Below are positions 1 to 32,386 of a stretch of DNA of 64,000 nt, piece by piece. The stretch is from NCBI GenBank assembly GCA_903813345.2, contig CAIIXF020000012.1, positions 16,174,020-16,238,019 of the forward strand. The letters run 5' to 3'. The notes under the pieces were generated by a model, which did not search any database, was not told the origin of the DNA, and saw nothing but the letters and a program-made list of their open reading frames with translations. A program made the translations under genes and the position numbers. Positions within the stretch are counted from its first letter, which is position 1, and every line of letters begins with the position of its first letter. This DNA is from Owenia fusiformis. Its lineage: Eukaryota; Annelida; Polychaeta; Sabellida; Oweniidae.

Positions 1-233
1 ATACCCGACCCTGGCCTTTAATTTGGCGGCCATTTTTATTTGGCAGATTTTGTGAAAAAAACATAGGCGATTTAAAATAGGGGATTAGTTGTCCTTTGTT
101 ATTTTAAATTACTTTACTTCAATCCATATCAGGTATTCTAAGGTTTGCTTATTGTATAAAAATTAGATATGACATATAAAATCAAAATAAGTTTTTTATA
201 TACATGTACTTGTAATAAATAATTTATTTTTAG

Positions 234-936
234 AATCTCAGACCGTGGAAATGGCATCCCCCACAATATTGTGCGTAAAGTATGGGACTACCATTTTACC
301 ACAGCTGGACAGAGCGACAACCACCAAGTAGATGGGGGGTTGTTTGGTAACATTATGGAGAATAGAGCAGCAGGAGCCATGCATGGGTAAGATATATAGC
401 ATGGGGGTTGGGGGGGGGTTGTTTGGTAACATTATGGAGAATAGAGCAGCAGCAGCCATGCATGGGTAAGATATATAGCAGGGGGGTGGGGGGGGTGTTT
501 GGTAACATTATGGAGAATAGAGCAGCAGCAGCCATGCATGGGTAAGATATAGCATGGGGGATATAAGGGGTGTAGATGGGGAGGGGGCTGTTTCGTTACA
601 TGACGAGCACCTGGAGCTGGATGCATGGGTAATATATAAAGAGTGTGGGGGCAGTTAGTTAAAAGGATCGAGTGAATGTTTTTTTTAAAGATTTTAATAT
701 CTATTATACAATACATGTACAAATGAAATGTTTTAAGGTCTCAGTAAATATATGTGTTGAAAAATTCAGTTATGTTGTTTTTGTCTTCCAGTTTTGGGTT
801 TGGACTGCCCGCCTCGAAGGCCTATGCAGAATACCTTGGGGGTACATTAACTATTGAGTCCATGCAGGGCATAGGCACTGATGTGTATTTAAGACTGAGG
901 CACATTGATGGCAAAAAAGAAAGCTTTCGTATCTAA
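234..936 (+). CDS. BCKDK: BCKDK, last two coding exons (5' end outside window)
   Basis: C-terminal part of branched-chain alpha-ketoacid dehydrogenase kinase, the mitochondrial GHKL-fold protein kinase that phosphorylates and inactivates the BCKDH E1-alpha subunit and so restrains leucine, isoleucine and valine breakdown. Exons 234-386 and 792-936 join in phase (GG|T). The first follows a TTTTTAG acceptor and ends CATGG|GTAAG; the second follows CTTCCAG. Visible motifs are [10 protein letters not shown] (G1-box of the ATP lid), DYHFTTA, MHGFGFGLP (G2-type glycine-rich box) and [15 protein letters not shown], ending ESFRI-stop, which matches the vertebrate BCKDK C-terminus and separates it from the PDK paralogs. 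Upstream exons lie left of the window. The first exon's 3' end is tandemly duplicated in the intron. Confidence 0.93.
340..640 (+). repeat. Tandem copies of BCKDK exon 3' end plus 5' splice site
   Basis: A unit of about 78 bp, holding TGTTTGGTAACATTATGGAG, the end of the exon, CATGGGTAAG and a G-rich spacer, starts near 340, 419 and 496. A degenerate fourth copy starts near 588. Each clear copy carries the same GTAAG donor (exon ends 386, 465, 541). Reading through the first donor meets TAA at once, so only the first gives an intact protein. Confidence 0.85.
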
Positions 937-1825
937 TGCTGCCTATATTGCAAGAACTTGGAGTTACTTTTTATATAATATTCATGGGATGAGTTAGCCA
1001 TGAGACATGTGAGGCTAGCTATGGGGAAGGTGAGGCTAGCTTTGAGGCAGGCAAGTCAACTGAATTGCCAATCTTTAACAAAAAATATTTTTCAGACATT
1101 TTTGGACTAAAGTGAAAATTATGTCCCAATGGAGTATAGTATAATATTCTGTTTTTGTTAGTTTCCTTGCTTTGTCACTGATATTATTCCTGTGAGACTT
1201 GGGGCAATCTCAGAGAATTTTGTAGATGTACATAATTGTAGAACAGTAGTCTTTTATTATTTGTTTATGCCTAACTGGTTAGAACAGCATAAAGCAGGCT
1301 TGTCATGAATGGCATATTTAAAGTGGGTGACATGTTTAAAATTATTTACAACAAGCCAAATCTATCCTATCCTCCTCTACCCACACCATTTACGCCAGAG
1401 ATTGTTTCCGAAAGATTTGAGAACATGTAATAATGATATTGAAGAATTCACCAAAACATGGGGGGCCTGTATGTTAAATTCGTGTAATTTTGGCCAATAT
1501 TTGGCAATGAACAACAGCATAGTTATACATTTATATATATGTTATACGTGGTATTGTCGTAGTATTTTATGTTTGTATTAATTTTAGTGTGTAAATTCTG
1601 GACATTTGTGTCTTTTATCTTGCATCAAGATCTTCCCTTTCTTTCCCCCACTCCACCTAAAAAGCCCCAGAGTGGGGATTAGGAGGAAGGACTTGATGCA
1701 AGATTATCGTGTAAAAGGGTACAGATTTATAATCCATAGACAACATATAGGAAATACAATCTGCTTTGTTTTATTTACATGAAACATTTTGCACTAATAA
1801 TCAATATAGGCCTGATGTTGTTATC
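937..1825. other. No gene recognised (BCKDK 3' flank)
   Basis: Probably includes the BCKDK 3' UTR, but no convincing polyadenylation signal could be fixed. Short open frames here show no recognisable protein. Confidence 0.4.
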
Positions 1826-2262
1826 ATATAACATGACCTTGAACTGGTCATAAAATGTAACCTTGAACTTATCATACTGTATACAGTATATTATCTTAAT
1901 CATATAATACCTTGAACAGGTCATAATAACTGATCATACAATATGACCTTGAACTGATCATATAATATGACCTTGAACTGATCATATAATATGACCCTGA
2001 ACTGATCATATAATATGACCTTTAACTGATCATATAATATGACCTTGAACTGATCATATAATATGACCTTTAACTGATCATATAGTATGACCTTGAACAG
2101 GTCATAATAAAATGACCTTTAACTGATCATATAGTATGACCTTGAACTGATCATATAATATGACCTTGAACTGATCATATTATATGACCTTGAACTGATC
2201 ATACAATATGACCTTGAATAGATCATATAATGTAACCTTTAAGTGATTAAATACTGTAATGT
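1826..2262. repeat. Minisatellite, about 22 bp unit
   Basis: About 18 imperfect copies of ATCATATAATATGACCTTGA-type units (GATCATATAATATGACCTTG). Variants change ACTG/TAAC and CAGG next to the core. Non-coding. Confidence 0.85.
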
Positions 2263-4275
2263 ACCTTGAAAAAAACATATAATATGATATGGAAATGATC
2301 ATACGATATGATATGACATGAATGACAATCTAGTGCAAAGCCCCAAGAAAATCAGATATTGTCGCATTTACCTTTGTAAATAAATGGAGAACTGATTGAA
2401 ATCTTGAGTCTGTGCAGTAGACTGCAGTCAAATTAAGAGTCCATAAGGACTCGGTGTAAAAGTCCATACTTTTTGGAAATGTAAACATTGTATGTCAAAA
2501 TGTATGAAAACAATGGTTTTACAGTGGCCATAATTAGCCAATACATTATATGAAGCCAACTCATGTAAGCTGTTGGCTTCATTGGTGAAGAAAAGGCCAT
2601 AGGGGCAGTACATATCATGTCTAACCTCATAAAACTTGGTAGATTTTTAATAGATGAGAATGCAGGTTAGCATTGATATGGACTATCTCCAATATACTGT
2701 TGTGTTTTCTTTTGTAGAGTGTAATGACTTGTCTGGTTTTATATACGTGGGATACTTTTCATAAAACATTCCTAAAATTGGGAATTCTTAAATATATTGT
2801 TCTCGTATGCTATCATGGTCTCCATGGTTGCAAAATTGTATTTAGGAATTTCCGTGGAAGAATGTTATGTGAAATGCATCCCAGAAGCTCATATACAGTA
2901 CATTGTATATGTATGTACTACATATGTATATGCAAGCAGGTCACAGTCACATAGCTCTACACCCCATAAGAGTTGTATCAAAATATCAATTTTTGTAAGA
3001 GCAAAGTTATTTTTTGATTGAGGGATTAGGGAGTAAACCAGTTTAATTTGGATAATACTGGCAAAAATTGATATCTTTATATAAGCTTTTAATTTGTACT
3101 GAGGAATCATTGATTCAGTACAGGCAATGTTCTGTAGACTTCTCTGCAAATGACTTTTGACCTTGACCTAGTTATGGAATAAATTCTAGGAATGTCAAAG
3201 GTGAATATGTGGAGAATATCAAGGAAACAGACATGACAAATATTCTGTTGCCATGACGAGAGAATTCATCTAATCGTAACAAATGGTGAATATATTGACC
3301 TTGACCTTAATTATGTTATAAGGTCAGAGGTGACATAAACACAATGTTGTCATGGGAATCAAATCTTGTTGTGTCATAATGTGCTTAATTTGTTTTTGTT
3401 TTTATATTAAAGACATCATATATATGCACTCATATAATTATAACCCATGTGACACTGTAGGTTATACCAATCATAATATAATATGCCAAACAAATATTCA
3501 GTTTTTATTGTGTTTATTTATTTATTATGAAAATAATACTTTAGTGCTGAACAAAAATCTTCAAACCCGTAAATAAACTGAAAAAGCATTATCATTGTCC
3601 ATGAACCATATACTGTAACTGGACTGTACAAACATTTTTCTGTAACATAGTTTCATTAAAAAAACTAGAAAGCAACTTTATTGCCTTGGAATATTCTATG
3701 AGAAGCAATAGGAGAAACTCATGTAGCCAACTTACATGTAGTAAGTTGAAATAATATGGCTCCATTCGTTTAACTTCGCTTCTAAAAAAACGTTGTTTCT
3801 TTTAGCTTACCTTCACTCTCTTGGTATTGAAATGAAGCTTTGATTTCCATATAAAAAAATGTGAATGACACTAATTTAAATATACATTTTCTGGCAATTT
3901 CAATAAGGCAATAAAGGTTGAGTCACTTTAATCGCTTGACTACCCGACGAGATTTCTTGTCACCTTAGAACTGACCTTGAATGCTAGAGTGATGAGATAA
4001 TCTGTCACAAAATCTTTCACTAAAATCACCTGTTGTATGTAGTAAAATGTCAAAAGTTGGAGAAAATGAAAAATCCTCTAGTTTCAAATTCAAACTGAAT
4101 ATAGAGCCTGGAATTCAGGAAGTTAAGCTCTATGTTGTTAAAAATGGACTTAAATTGCACTAAACATTTATGTTGGTAGCCTGCTACATATCCCTCCGAG
4201 GCTGCATGGACATAGATAGGCATGAGGCAGAAACATTTATTCAAGTGAAAATAGAATTAAAGTATAAAACTAGTA
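2263..4275. other. Intergenic, no gene recognised
   Basis: AT-rich sequence with scattered TGACCTTGACCT words (3160-3180, 3296-3306). No exon with recognisable coding content or splice pairing was found. Confidence 0.4.
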
Positions 4276-4651
4276 TACAGGGTGACACAAAAAATGCCAC
4301 CCACCAATTTTGGAATAACTTTCTCAATAGACAGAATGACAATCTAGTGCAAAGCCCCAAGATAGAGTGTAGTGTTAGAGTGTAGATAGAGTGTTCAATG
4401 GAAGAAAGATTGCTCTTCTTGCATAGCGTCAATAACTTGGAAATTTCAAAAATCGAACATTTTTAACGATTTCACGAATGGCATACCTGGATGGAAAATG
4501 TGATATCTCTAAATCGCATTGTTGATGCTATACAAGTACAACAACCTTTCTTCCACTGAACACTCTATTTACACAAAAAATCACAAAGATTCCTTCATTA
4601 TTGAGAAAGCTATTCCAAAACTAATGGGTGGCATTTTTGTGTCACCTTGTA
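4276..4651. mobile_element. Foldback MITE with ACAGGGTGACAC ends
   Basis: The left arm (TATACAGGGTGACACAAAAA, then GCCACCCACCAATTTTGGAA and GAGTGTTCAATGGAAGAAAG) reappears inverted on the right (CTTTCTTCCACTGAACACTC, then CCAAAACTAATGGGTGGCAT and GTGTCACCTTGTA). The arms are over 100 bp and the whole is a near-palindrome of about 375 bp. TA flanks and the CAGGGTG end suggest a mariner/Tc1-type MITE. No transposase frame. Confidence 0.7.
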
Positions 4652-5134
4652 CCTCATGTTGTACCTTGTTGCCTCACCCATTTACATTTGCCTCACCTGG
4701 TGTTTTACCCTAGCAGGCTAATACTATGACAAACTGGCCATTAAGTTTAATGATATAAATGTGAGATATATTGAATAAATGTACAAACAAAATCCTTAAG
4801 CACTATACCCCTCAACCAACTTATGTAAGGTATTTTAGATTACTGTACACACATTATTCAAACTTAAAGGCAAGATACATGTACAATAGTATATACAAAT
4901 GATGTGACAGCCGTATTAGTATCCATATGGTAAGAAGTGTCCCAGTGCAATGTGATTCCACTTAAAATTCAAAAGTATTGATATGATTGGATTGCTTAGG
5001 GATGGTGTCCAATTATCAACAGCTGTGGATTAACCAAGTTAATTTTGTTATGATTTGACCCCCCCTCCCCTCAGCAACGAAATTTTAAAATGTTAATTTG
5101 TCTTTCACTTGAATATTAAATAAAATAATAAACA

Positions 5135-5498
5135 TTATTATATCACTATCTAGCTAGCGACAGTATGATTGGTCAAAACCGGGTCACATGTGGCGGGATA
5201 TCTGGCGTTATTATATCACTATCTAGCTAGCGACAGTATGATTGGTCAAAACCGGGTCACATGTCGTGGGATATCTGGCGATATTCAATGGCAATGCTAA
5301 TCAGATAAGACAACCGTGAGATATCTAGCGATATCCCACGCTCCCGGGAATTTTCAAAGAATTTGTTTTCGTTCAGTGTAAATAATTTAGTTCAGTGTAA
5401 GTCAAAATGGCAGACGAACCGAGTAGATTCAATGTATTTCAATGTTAACCTATGACTTAATAATATTAGGGATGTTTAGCTAGACAGTGATATAATAA
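5135..5498. mobile_element. MITE with TTATTATATCACT TIRs and a 73-bp internal duplication
   Basis: Left end TTATTATATCACTATCTAGC at 5135 is matched by the inverted right end TAGACAGTGATATAATAA finishing at 5498. The left 73 bp, including GATTGGTCAAAACCGGGTCA, is repeated in tandem at 5208. Confidence 0.65.
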
Positions 5499-5636
5499 AA
5501 CAAATATTTCACTCTATTTTCGGTGAATACCTGAAGCACTTTCACAAGGTGATATTCCACTTGCCCTTCTGGCTTCGTGGAATATCACTTGTGAAAGATG
5601 TACAGGTATTCACCTCAATAGAGTGAAATATTTGTT
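5499..5636. repeat. Long perfect-looking hairpin abutting the previous MITE
   Basis: The left arm (AACAAATATTTCACTCTATT then GGTGAATACCTG and GTGATATTCCAC) is repeated inverted on the right (GTGGAATATCAC, CAGGTATTCACC, AATAGAGTGAAATATTTGTT) around a loop of about 16 nt. It starts on the base after the neighbouring element ends, so the two may form one composite foldback. Confidence 0.75.
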
Positions 5637-5935
5637 CATTATTCACTAACGAAACCATCATTTACCCCCTCCCCCTCATGAAACTAACTTCGTTATTCCA
5701 CAGCTGTTGATAATTTGAACATCATCCCTCAGAATTTTGTAAAATTGACTACAAGTTCTGTAGCCTCACATAGAAATGTTGCACCTTTTTGAGATTCGAC
5801 ATTTTAGAATAAATGATAATTATTTCTACATTATAACAGTAACTCGTTCAATTTATCCTTTGTGCCACCTTCCAAATAGAACCACCTGACAGCTAAACAC
5901 ACAACTGTAGCGTGACTGTATTTGTCTTTGATTTT

Positions 5936-27796
<21,861 letters not shown>

Positions 27797-27895
27797 TCTA
27801 ACAATTTATCGACCATCAATGGAGTCAATCTGATACAGCAAAAACAAGAAAATCAACAAATTCGAAGTATCGGCAAGTGCCCGCTTGTGCTTGCG

Positions 27896-27938
27896 TGACG
27901 TCACGACAGCAAGGTTATAGGTGAGTCACGTGACCAAT
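27896..27938 (-). promoter_or_regulatory. Likely KDM2 core promoter elements: CRE, AP-1, E-box, CCAAT
   Basis: Palindromic TGACGTCA at 27896-27903, TGAGTCA at 27922-27928 overlapping CACGTG at 27927-27932, and CCAAT at 27934-27938, all 100-145 bp upstream of the start codon. The cluster fits a housekeeping promoter. Function is inferred. Confidence 0.55.
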
Positions 27939-28309
27939 TTTTGTAAACATTATGCATGTAAATACCAAACAAACCATTTTATCAAATACTGGATTGTTCG
28001 TATATTTCTACGACTGTGATTATATTATCATAAATAAAGCAATAACCCAAGCTGTCTTCATTGAATGTTATACCATAACTTAATGCATAGCACAATTCAA
28101 AGTAATCTGGATAATTTAGTAAAACGCAGACTAACGGGGATCATTTGGAAAAGTAGGCCATTTTTGTTACCCCATGCATTCGCATTCCACCGTGACTTTG
28201 CTTCCCATGAGCTTCTAACTAACTAGACTCTGCGCGCAGGGTAGCCATTTGTGTGCAGAGAACAGTCGCTTTACTATACATGTACGGTTTAGGGAAAAAA
28301 TCTATGTCA

Positions 28310-28650
28310 TTTTAAAGTAAAGCTTTTTTCTTTACAATGACGAGTTGAGAAATTTTATATAAGGATGTAAACTTGATAACTTTTAATGCAGGCATTTTCA
28401 AAAAGCTTTACATTGGCCATATTCCTTTACATTCTTAGACTTAGATTATAAGTTACGATGTAAACTTGATAACTTTTAAGACATGTATTTTCAAAAAGCT
28501 TTACATTCATTGGCCATATTCATTTACATTCTGAAAGTTGTGAACTTTTAATGCATGCATTTTCAAAAAGCTTTACATTGGCCATATTCCTAATCTAAGT
28601 CCAAGAATGTAAAAGAAAATGGCGAAGGTAAAGCTTTTTGAAAATGCCTG
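28310..28650. repeat. Repeat cluster with AAAAAGCTTTACATTGGCCA units
   Basis: Three direct copies (near 28365, 28455 and 28540) of GATGTAAACTTGATAACTTT and GCATTTTCAAAAAGCTTTAC, plus one inverted copy near 28615-28655 (GTAAAGCTTTTTGAAAATGC). Confidence 0.75.
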
Positions 28651-31310
28651 CCAAAAACTAAAGCGTTCATTTACTCAAACACATTAAAAGTGCTCAGAAT
28701 AAACCAGACAGCATCTTGAATTAGTAAAATTTTCCTGTGCTGCCCACTCGCTCCTCAAAGAAGAAAGTGATTAAAAAAATCATAATTTCTGATAAATTGA
28801 TTCTATTGCCTTCTAGCACACCCTCCCCCTATTCCAATGTTTCTCCAAATTGCTCATACAATATTCAGTTTAAAAATATGAAAACAGTAAAATACTACAA
28901 AATAGGCTGAGTGCAGATAAATATCACACTTTTTATCAAGAACTTCAAAATGGCTACAAATAATTTACCCAGCATGCAGCATTAGATCAATGTGAGTGTA
29001 TCTTGAAATACGAAAATGCAAAATTTGATTTTAAGATCGTTCTTTATTTGAATAAGAGTTATGGCTATCTGATGCAACTACAGTAAAACATGTGTACAGT
29101 GAACACATATGAAGCCCAAAAATGTGTTCCCAGTTGGTAGATGTTCACTTCATACAGGTAATTTCATACAGAAGTCAGAGGAATATTTGATAAGAAAAGG
29201 TGTTCACTAGAGAAAGATATTCATTGAGACAGGTTTTACAGTGCAGCACGTTTACCAAGACTTTTTTATAATTTTAGTCTATGCAAAACGATGAATTTCA
29301 TGAATTTCAAATAAATACAAATTAAATCTGTATTGGGATCATCTTATGTACAGTAATATTATGTGGTAAAAGGTTATACATCTGTCGGAATGCAGGATGT
29401 CTGTGTCTGTGAAATATTATGTTGAGTTTACACCATGTTGATTCATGTTGATTTCAGTACAAACCTCCGTTGTCGTTTTTATATCTCAGATTTACATTAC
29501 CCCAGATCTCCAAGAGACTACTTGTCATAATTTAGGAAAGTGATTTGTGACGTTCTCTCTTCTAAGGGTACTTTTAAAAGATATAATTTGCATCTTAAAT
29601 TCTTAACGTAGTTCACAGTTAAAGCTGCTCCGTCACAGCGGACAAAAAAATGTAAACATTATTTTTCATAAAAAATATTAAAAATACCCAATACATCAAG
29701 ATATCATTAATACCTTCAGAGTTATGCTGAAAACAAATGTAAATATTATCGTATCACTATATTGTACCATTAAAAAGAAATAAAAGAAATGGTACATTTT
29801 GGAGTATGACACCCCGGCGCCGTTTTCAATAGCTTTTACTCTTAGCGTTGTTGGACTTCAAACAAAAGTTAAAGTTACCCGCAAATGATATACCCATTGC
29901 ATGGACTAAGAAATTTTCTTTGGAATAGCAAAACATATGAGTAAAAAAATTAATTGTCTGGGTTTCTTAGTGTTTCTATGCAAAATAGCACGCTCCGTCA
30001 CAGCGGACAAATTTTTCGATACCAGCCTGTGATAATAAAATATAAAATATTTCCTTAGATATAGGGGTGTGGAATTTTATAACCCTCTTAAAACCTGTTA
30101 AGGCACTTTGGAAGACTTTCATTGGAGTTTCTACCCTCACCGTTCTCTTTTTCCAACTCAATATCGATCCGACCCGAAAAGAATTGCTGCTGTTAAGATG
30201 GCCGAGGAGGACACATTGACTATCGATTTGGTGTAAAATTGAACTTCATTTTGACCAAACACTAAATTTTGAAATGCCTGTAATTTTTTCACATTTGAGA
30301 GTTGAACCATGATACTTGGCGAATCAATGTAACTTTGGATAAGCTTTAAAATGATATATGACACATACTATGACGACACTGGTATATGTCTGCCTAGGGG
30401 GGGGGGGGGGGGGCCCATACTTTCGGGACACCCTGTATGTCACATATGATATGTATAGATGGTTCAATACAATTATGCAATGCGTCAGTCTATTCATCTG
30501 CCCATCTGTCAGGGCGATAACTCAAATATCAGTCGACAGATTCGGTTCAAATTTTATATACCGATGCTTTGGTTATATAGAGTCCCTGTTCAAGAAGACA
30601 CTTTTGTCATTTTCATGAATTTTTTTTTTGAAAACCTTATTAACAGTTTTAGTTTTTTTGTCCAAACACTAGTCTCGGTTTGAAGAACGAAATTCATCAG
30701 TCTACTGCACATACTGCATAGTAAGTAAGTATTCGATAAAATATGTTTCATTAGTGGGAATTGTCCCTCAAGGCAGTTGCTATTTTTCTAGGATGATTTT
30801 AGATAAAAAAAAATTAAGTTTCAGTTGTTATTTGGATTCATTACAAAACATTTTCAATTTATAGTTTGAAATGCTTAGATTGCACCATATACAATGTAAA
30901 TTTTATTTTTTTAAATTTCCCCCGTTCTCTCCTTATGGGTTTCCTTCGCTCACACAATGATGCAAACCCAAAAATTGGACCCCTTGACATTTTTTGGCTA
31001 CGCCCCTGTACACATGTGTCATTACTATTCTTACCCAATGTAAAATCACAACATTTTAAAAAGATAATTTATCAGAAAAATCGGTGAATAAGACAGGCTG
31101 TAGAAGTAAAGTTAAGTCATGAGAAATGGTACTAAAGGAGAACCCCAAAATGTTTCATTATAAGACTCGTCTTTTAAATAATACAGTTGTTTGAGACTTT
31201 TTTGGAGGCAGTGCAAGCAAAGCTAGATCTGGAAATTTCCTTTTTGCCTGGAAATGTAAGGGAATTTCATTTTGAAAAAGGTGTACGAACCCTGAAAGGG
31301 AAAAATAAGA
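28651..31310. other. Intergenic, no gene recognised
   Basis: Holds a MITE at 29079, direct copies of CTCCGTCACAGCGGACAAA (29628 and 29993), a run of 18 G at about 30396, and an ACACCCTGTA end at 30429. No exon could be supported. Confidence 0.4.
29079..29243. mobile_element. ACAGTRAAACCTG-family MITE, diverged copy
   Basis: TACAGTAAAACATGTGTACA at the left and AGACAGGTTTTACAGTG at the right, with AAAAATGTGTTCCCAGTTGG inside. Confidence 0.6.
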
Positions 31311-31317
31311 AGGACCA

Positions 31318-32386
31318 GCTTCCTGGTCAACTCAACCCCAAGTCAACTCAACCCAAGTCAACTCAACCCTTAGTCAAGTCGACCCCAAGTCAAGTCGACC
31401 CTTAGTCAAGTCGACCCCAAGTCATCTCGACCCTTAGTCAACTCGACCCCAAGTCATCTCAACCCTTGGTCAACTCAACCCTTAGTCAAGTCGACCCAAA
31501 TGATTTTACTTGTTTTAAGTAGATTAAAATACAATATAATCCCATTGTTTGTGCAGTTTGATTTGAAATCAAACTTCAAAGAAAAAAACATTTCTGTCAC
31601 CTATGGATCAAAACAAAGATTTGAACTGGATCATAAAATCCCAATCTGATTGTTTATGACACCTGACATATGAGTAAGATAATGGAAAATAGAAAAACAT
31701 AAATCCCATTGTTTGTTCAGTCTTGTTTTAAAATCCAACTTCAAAAAAATAAACATTTCTATCGCCTATAGATCAGAAGGAAGATTTGAACTTATCATAT
31801 TGTTTATTGTTTATTATTATCAAAATATAAAATCATTCAATACAAAGTAATGGATGGATGTTGGCACAATGCACATGTTGCATAAGTTACCTGTTGTCAA
31901 AAATACCGTTGCAACAATTTCGGTATAACAGAAAAGTGTATAGATAATTTTTTTACTTTAGAGAGATAAAACAAGCTCAAATATGAAGGGGTGAAATATA
32001 TATATAACATCGTGAATAGCCCTATTAAGATTAATCAAATATTATTTTGGTAAATAAATGTCATATTTATAAAAATTATAAATGCGTTAAGCACAAACTT
32101 CAATAGTTGATAATTTTATTTTGGAAAATTAGCATTTTAGTCCCTCATTCTTTCAAAATTCATCAATATCATACCATGAAAATAGTATATCTATTTGTTT
32201 TTTTATGGTGGGGTCGAGTTGACTAAGGGTTGAGATGACCAAGGGTTGAGATGACTTGGGGTCGAGTTGACTAAGGGTTGAGATGACTTGGGGTCGACTT
32301 GACTAAGGGTCGACTTGACTTGGGGTCGACTTGACTAAGGGTTGAGTTGACTTGGGTTGAGTTGACTTGGGGTTGAGTTGACCAGT
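31318..32386. mobile_element. Foldback with minisatellite arms (CAACTCAACCC type)
   Basis: The left arm (31318-31496) is about 12 copies of a 15-bp unit alternating AAGTCAACTCAACCC and TTAGTCAAGTCGACCCC. The right arm (32209-32386) is the inverted form (GGGGTCGAGTTGACTAAGG). The 710-bp interior has a direct duplication (ATCCCATTGTTTGTGCAGT near 31540; ATCCCATTGTTTGTTCAGT near 31705). Confidence 0.75.

Noticed and set aside
31187-31405. 72-codon frame starting MFETFLEAVQAKLDLE
   Set aside because: The second half is the CAACTCAACCC minisatellite and the first half has no recognisable relative or splice partners.
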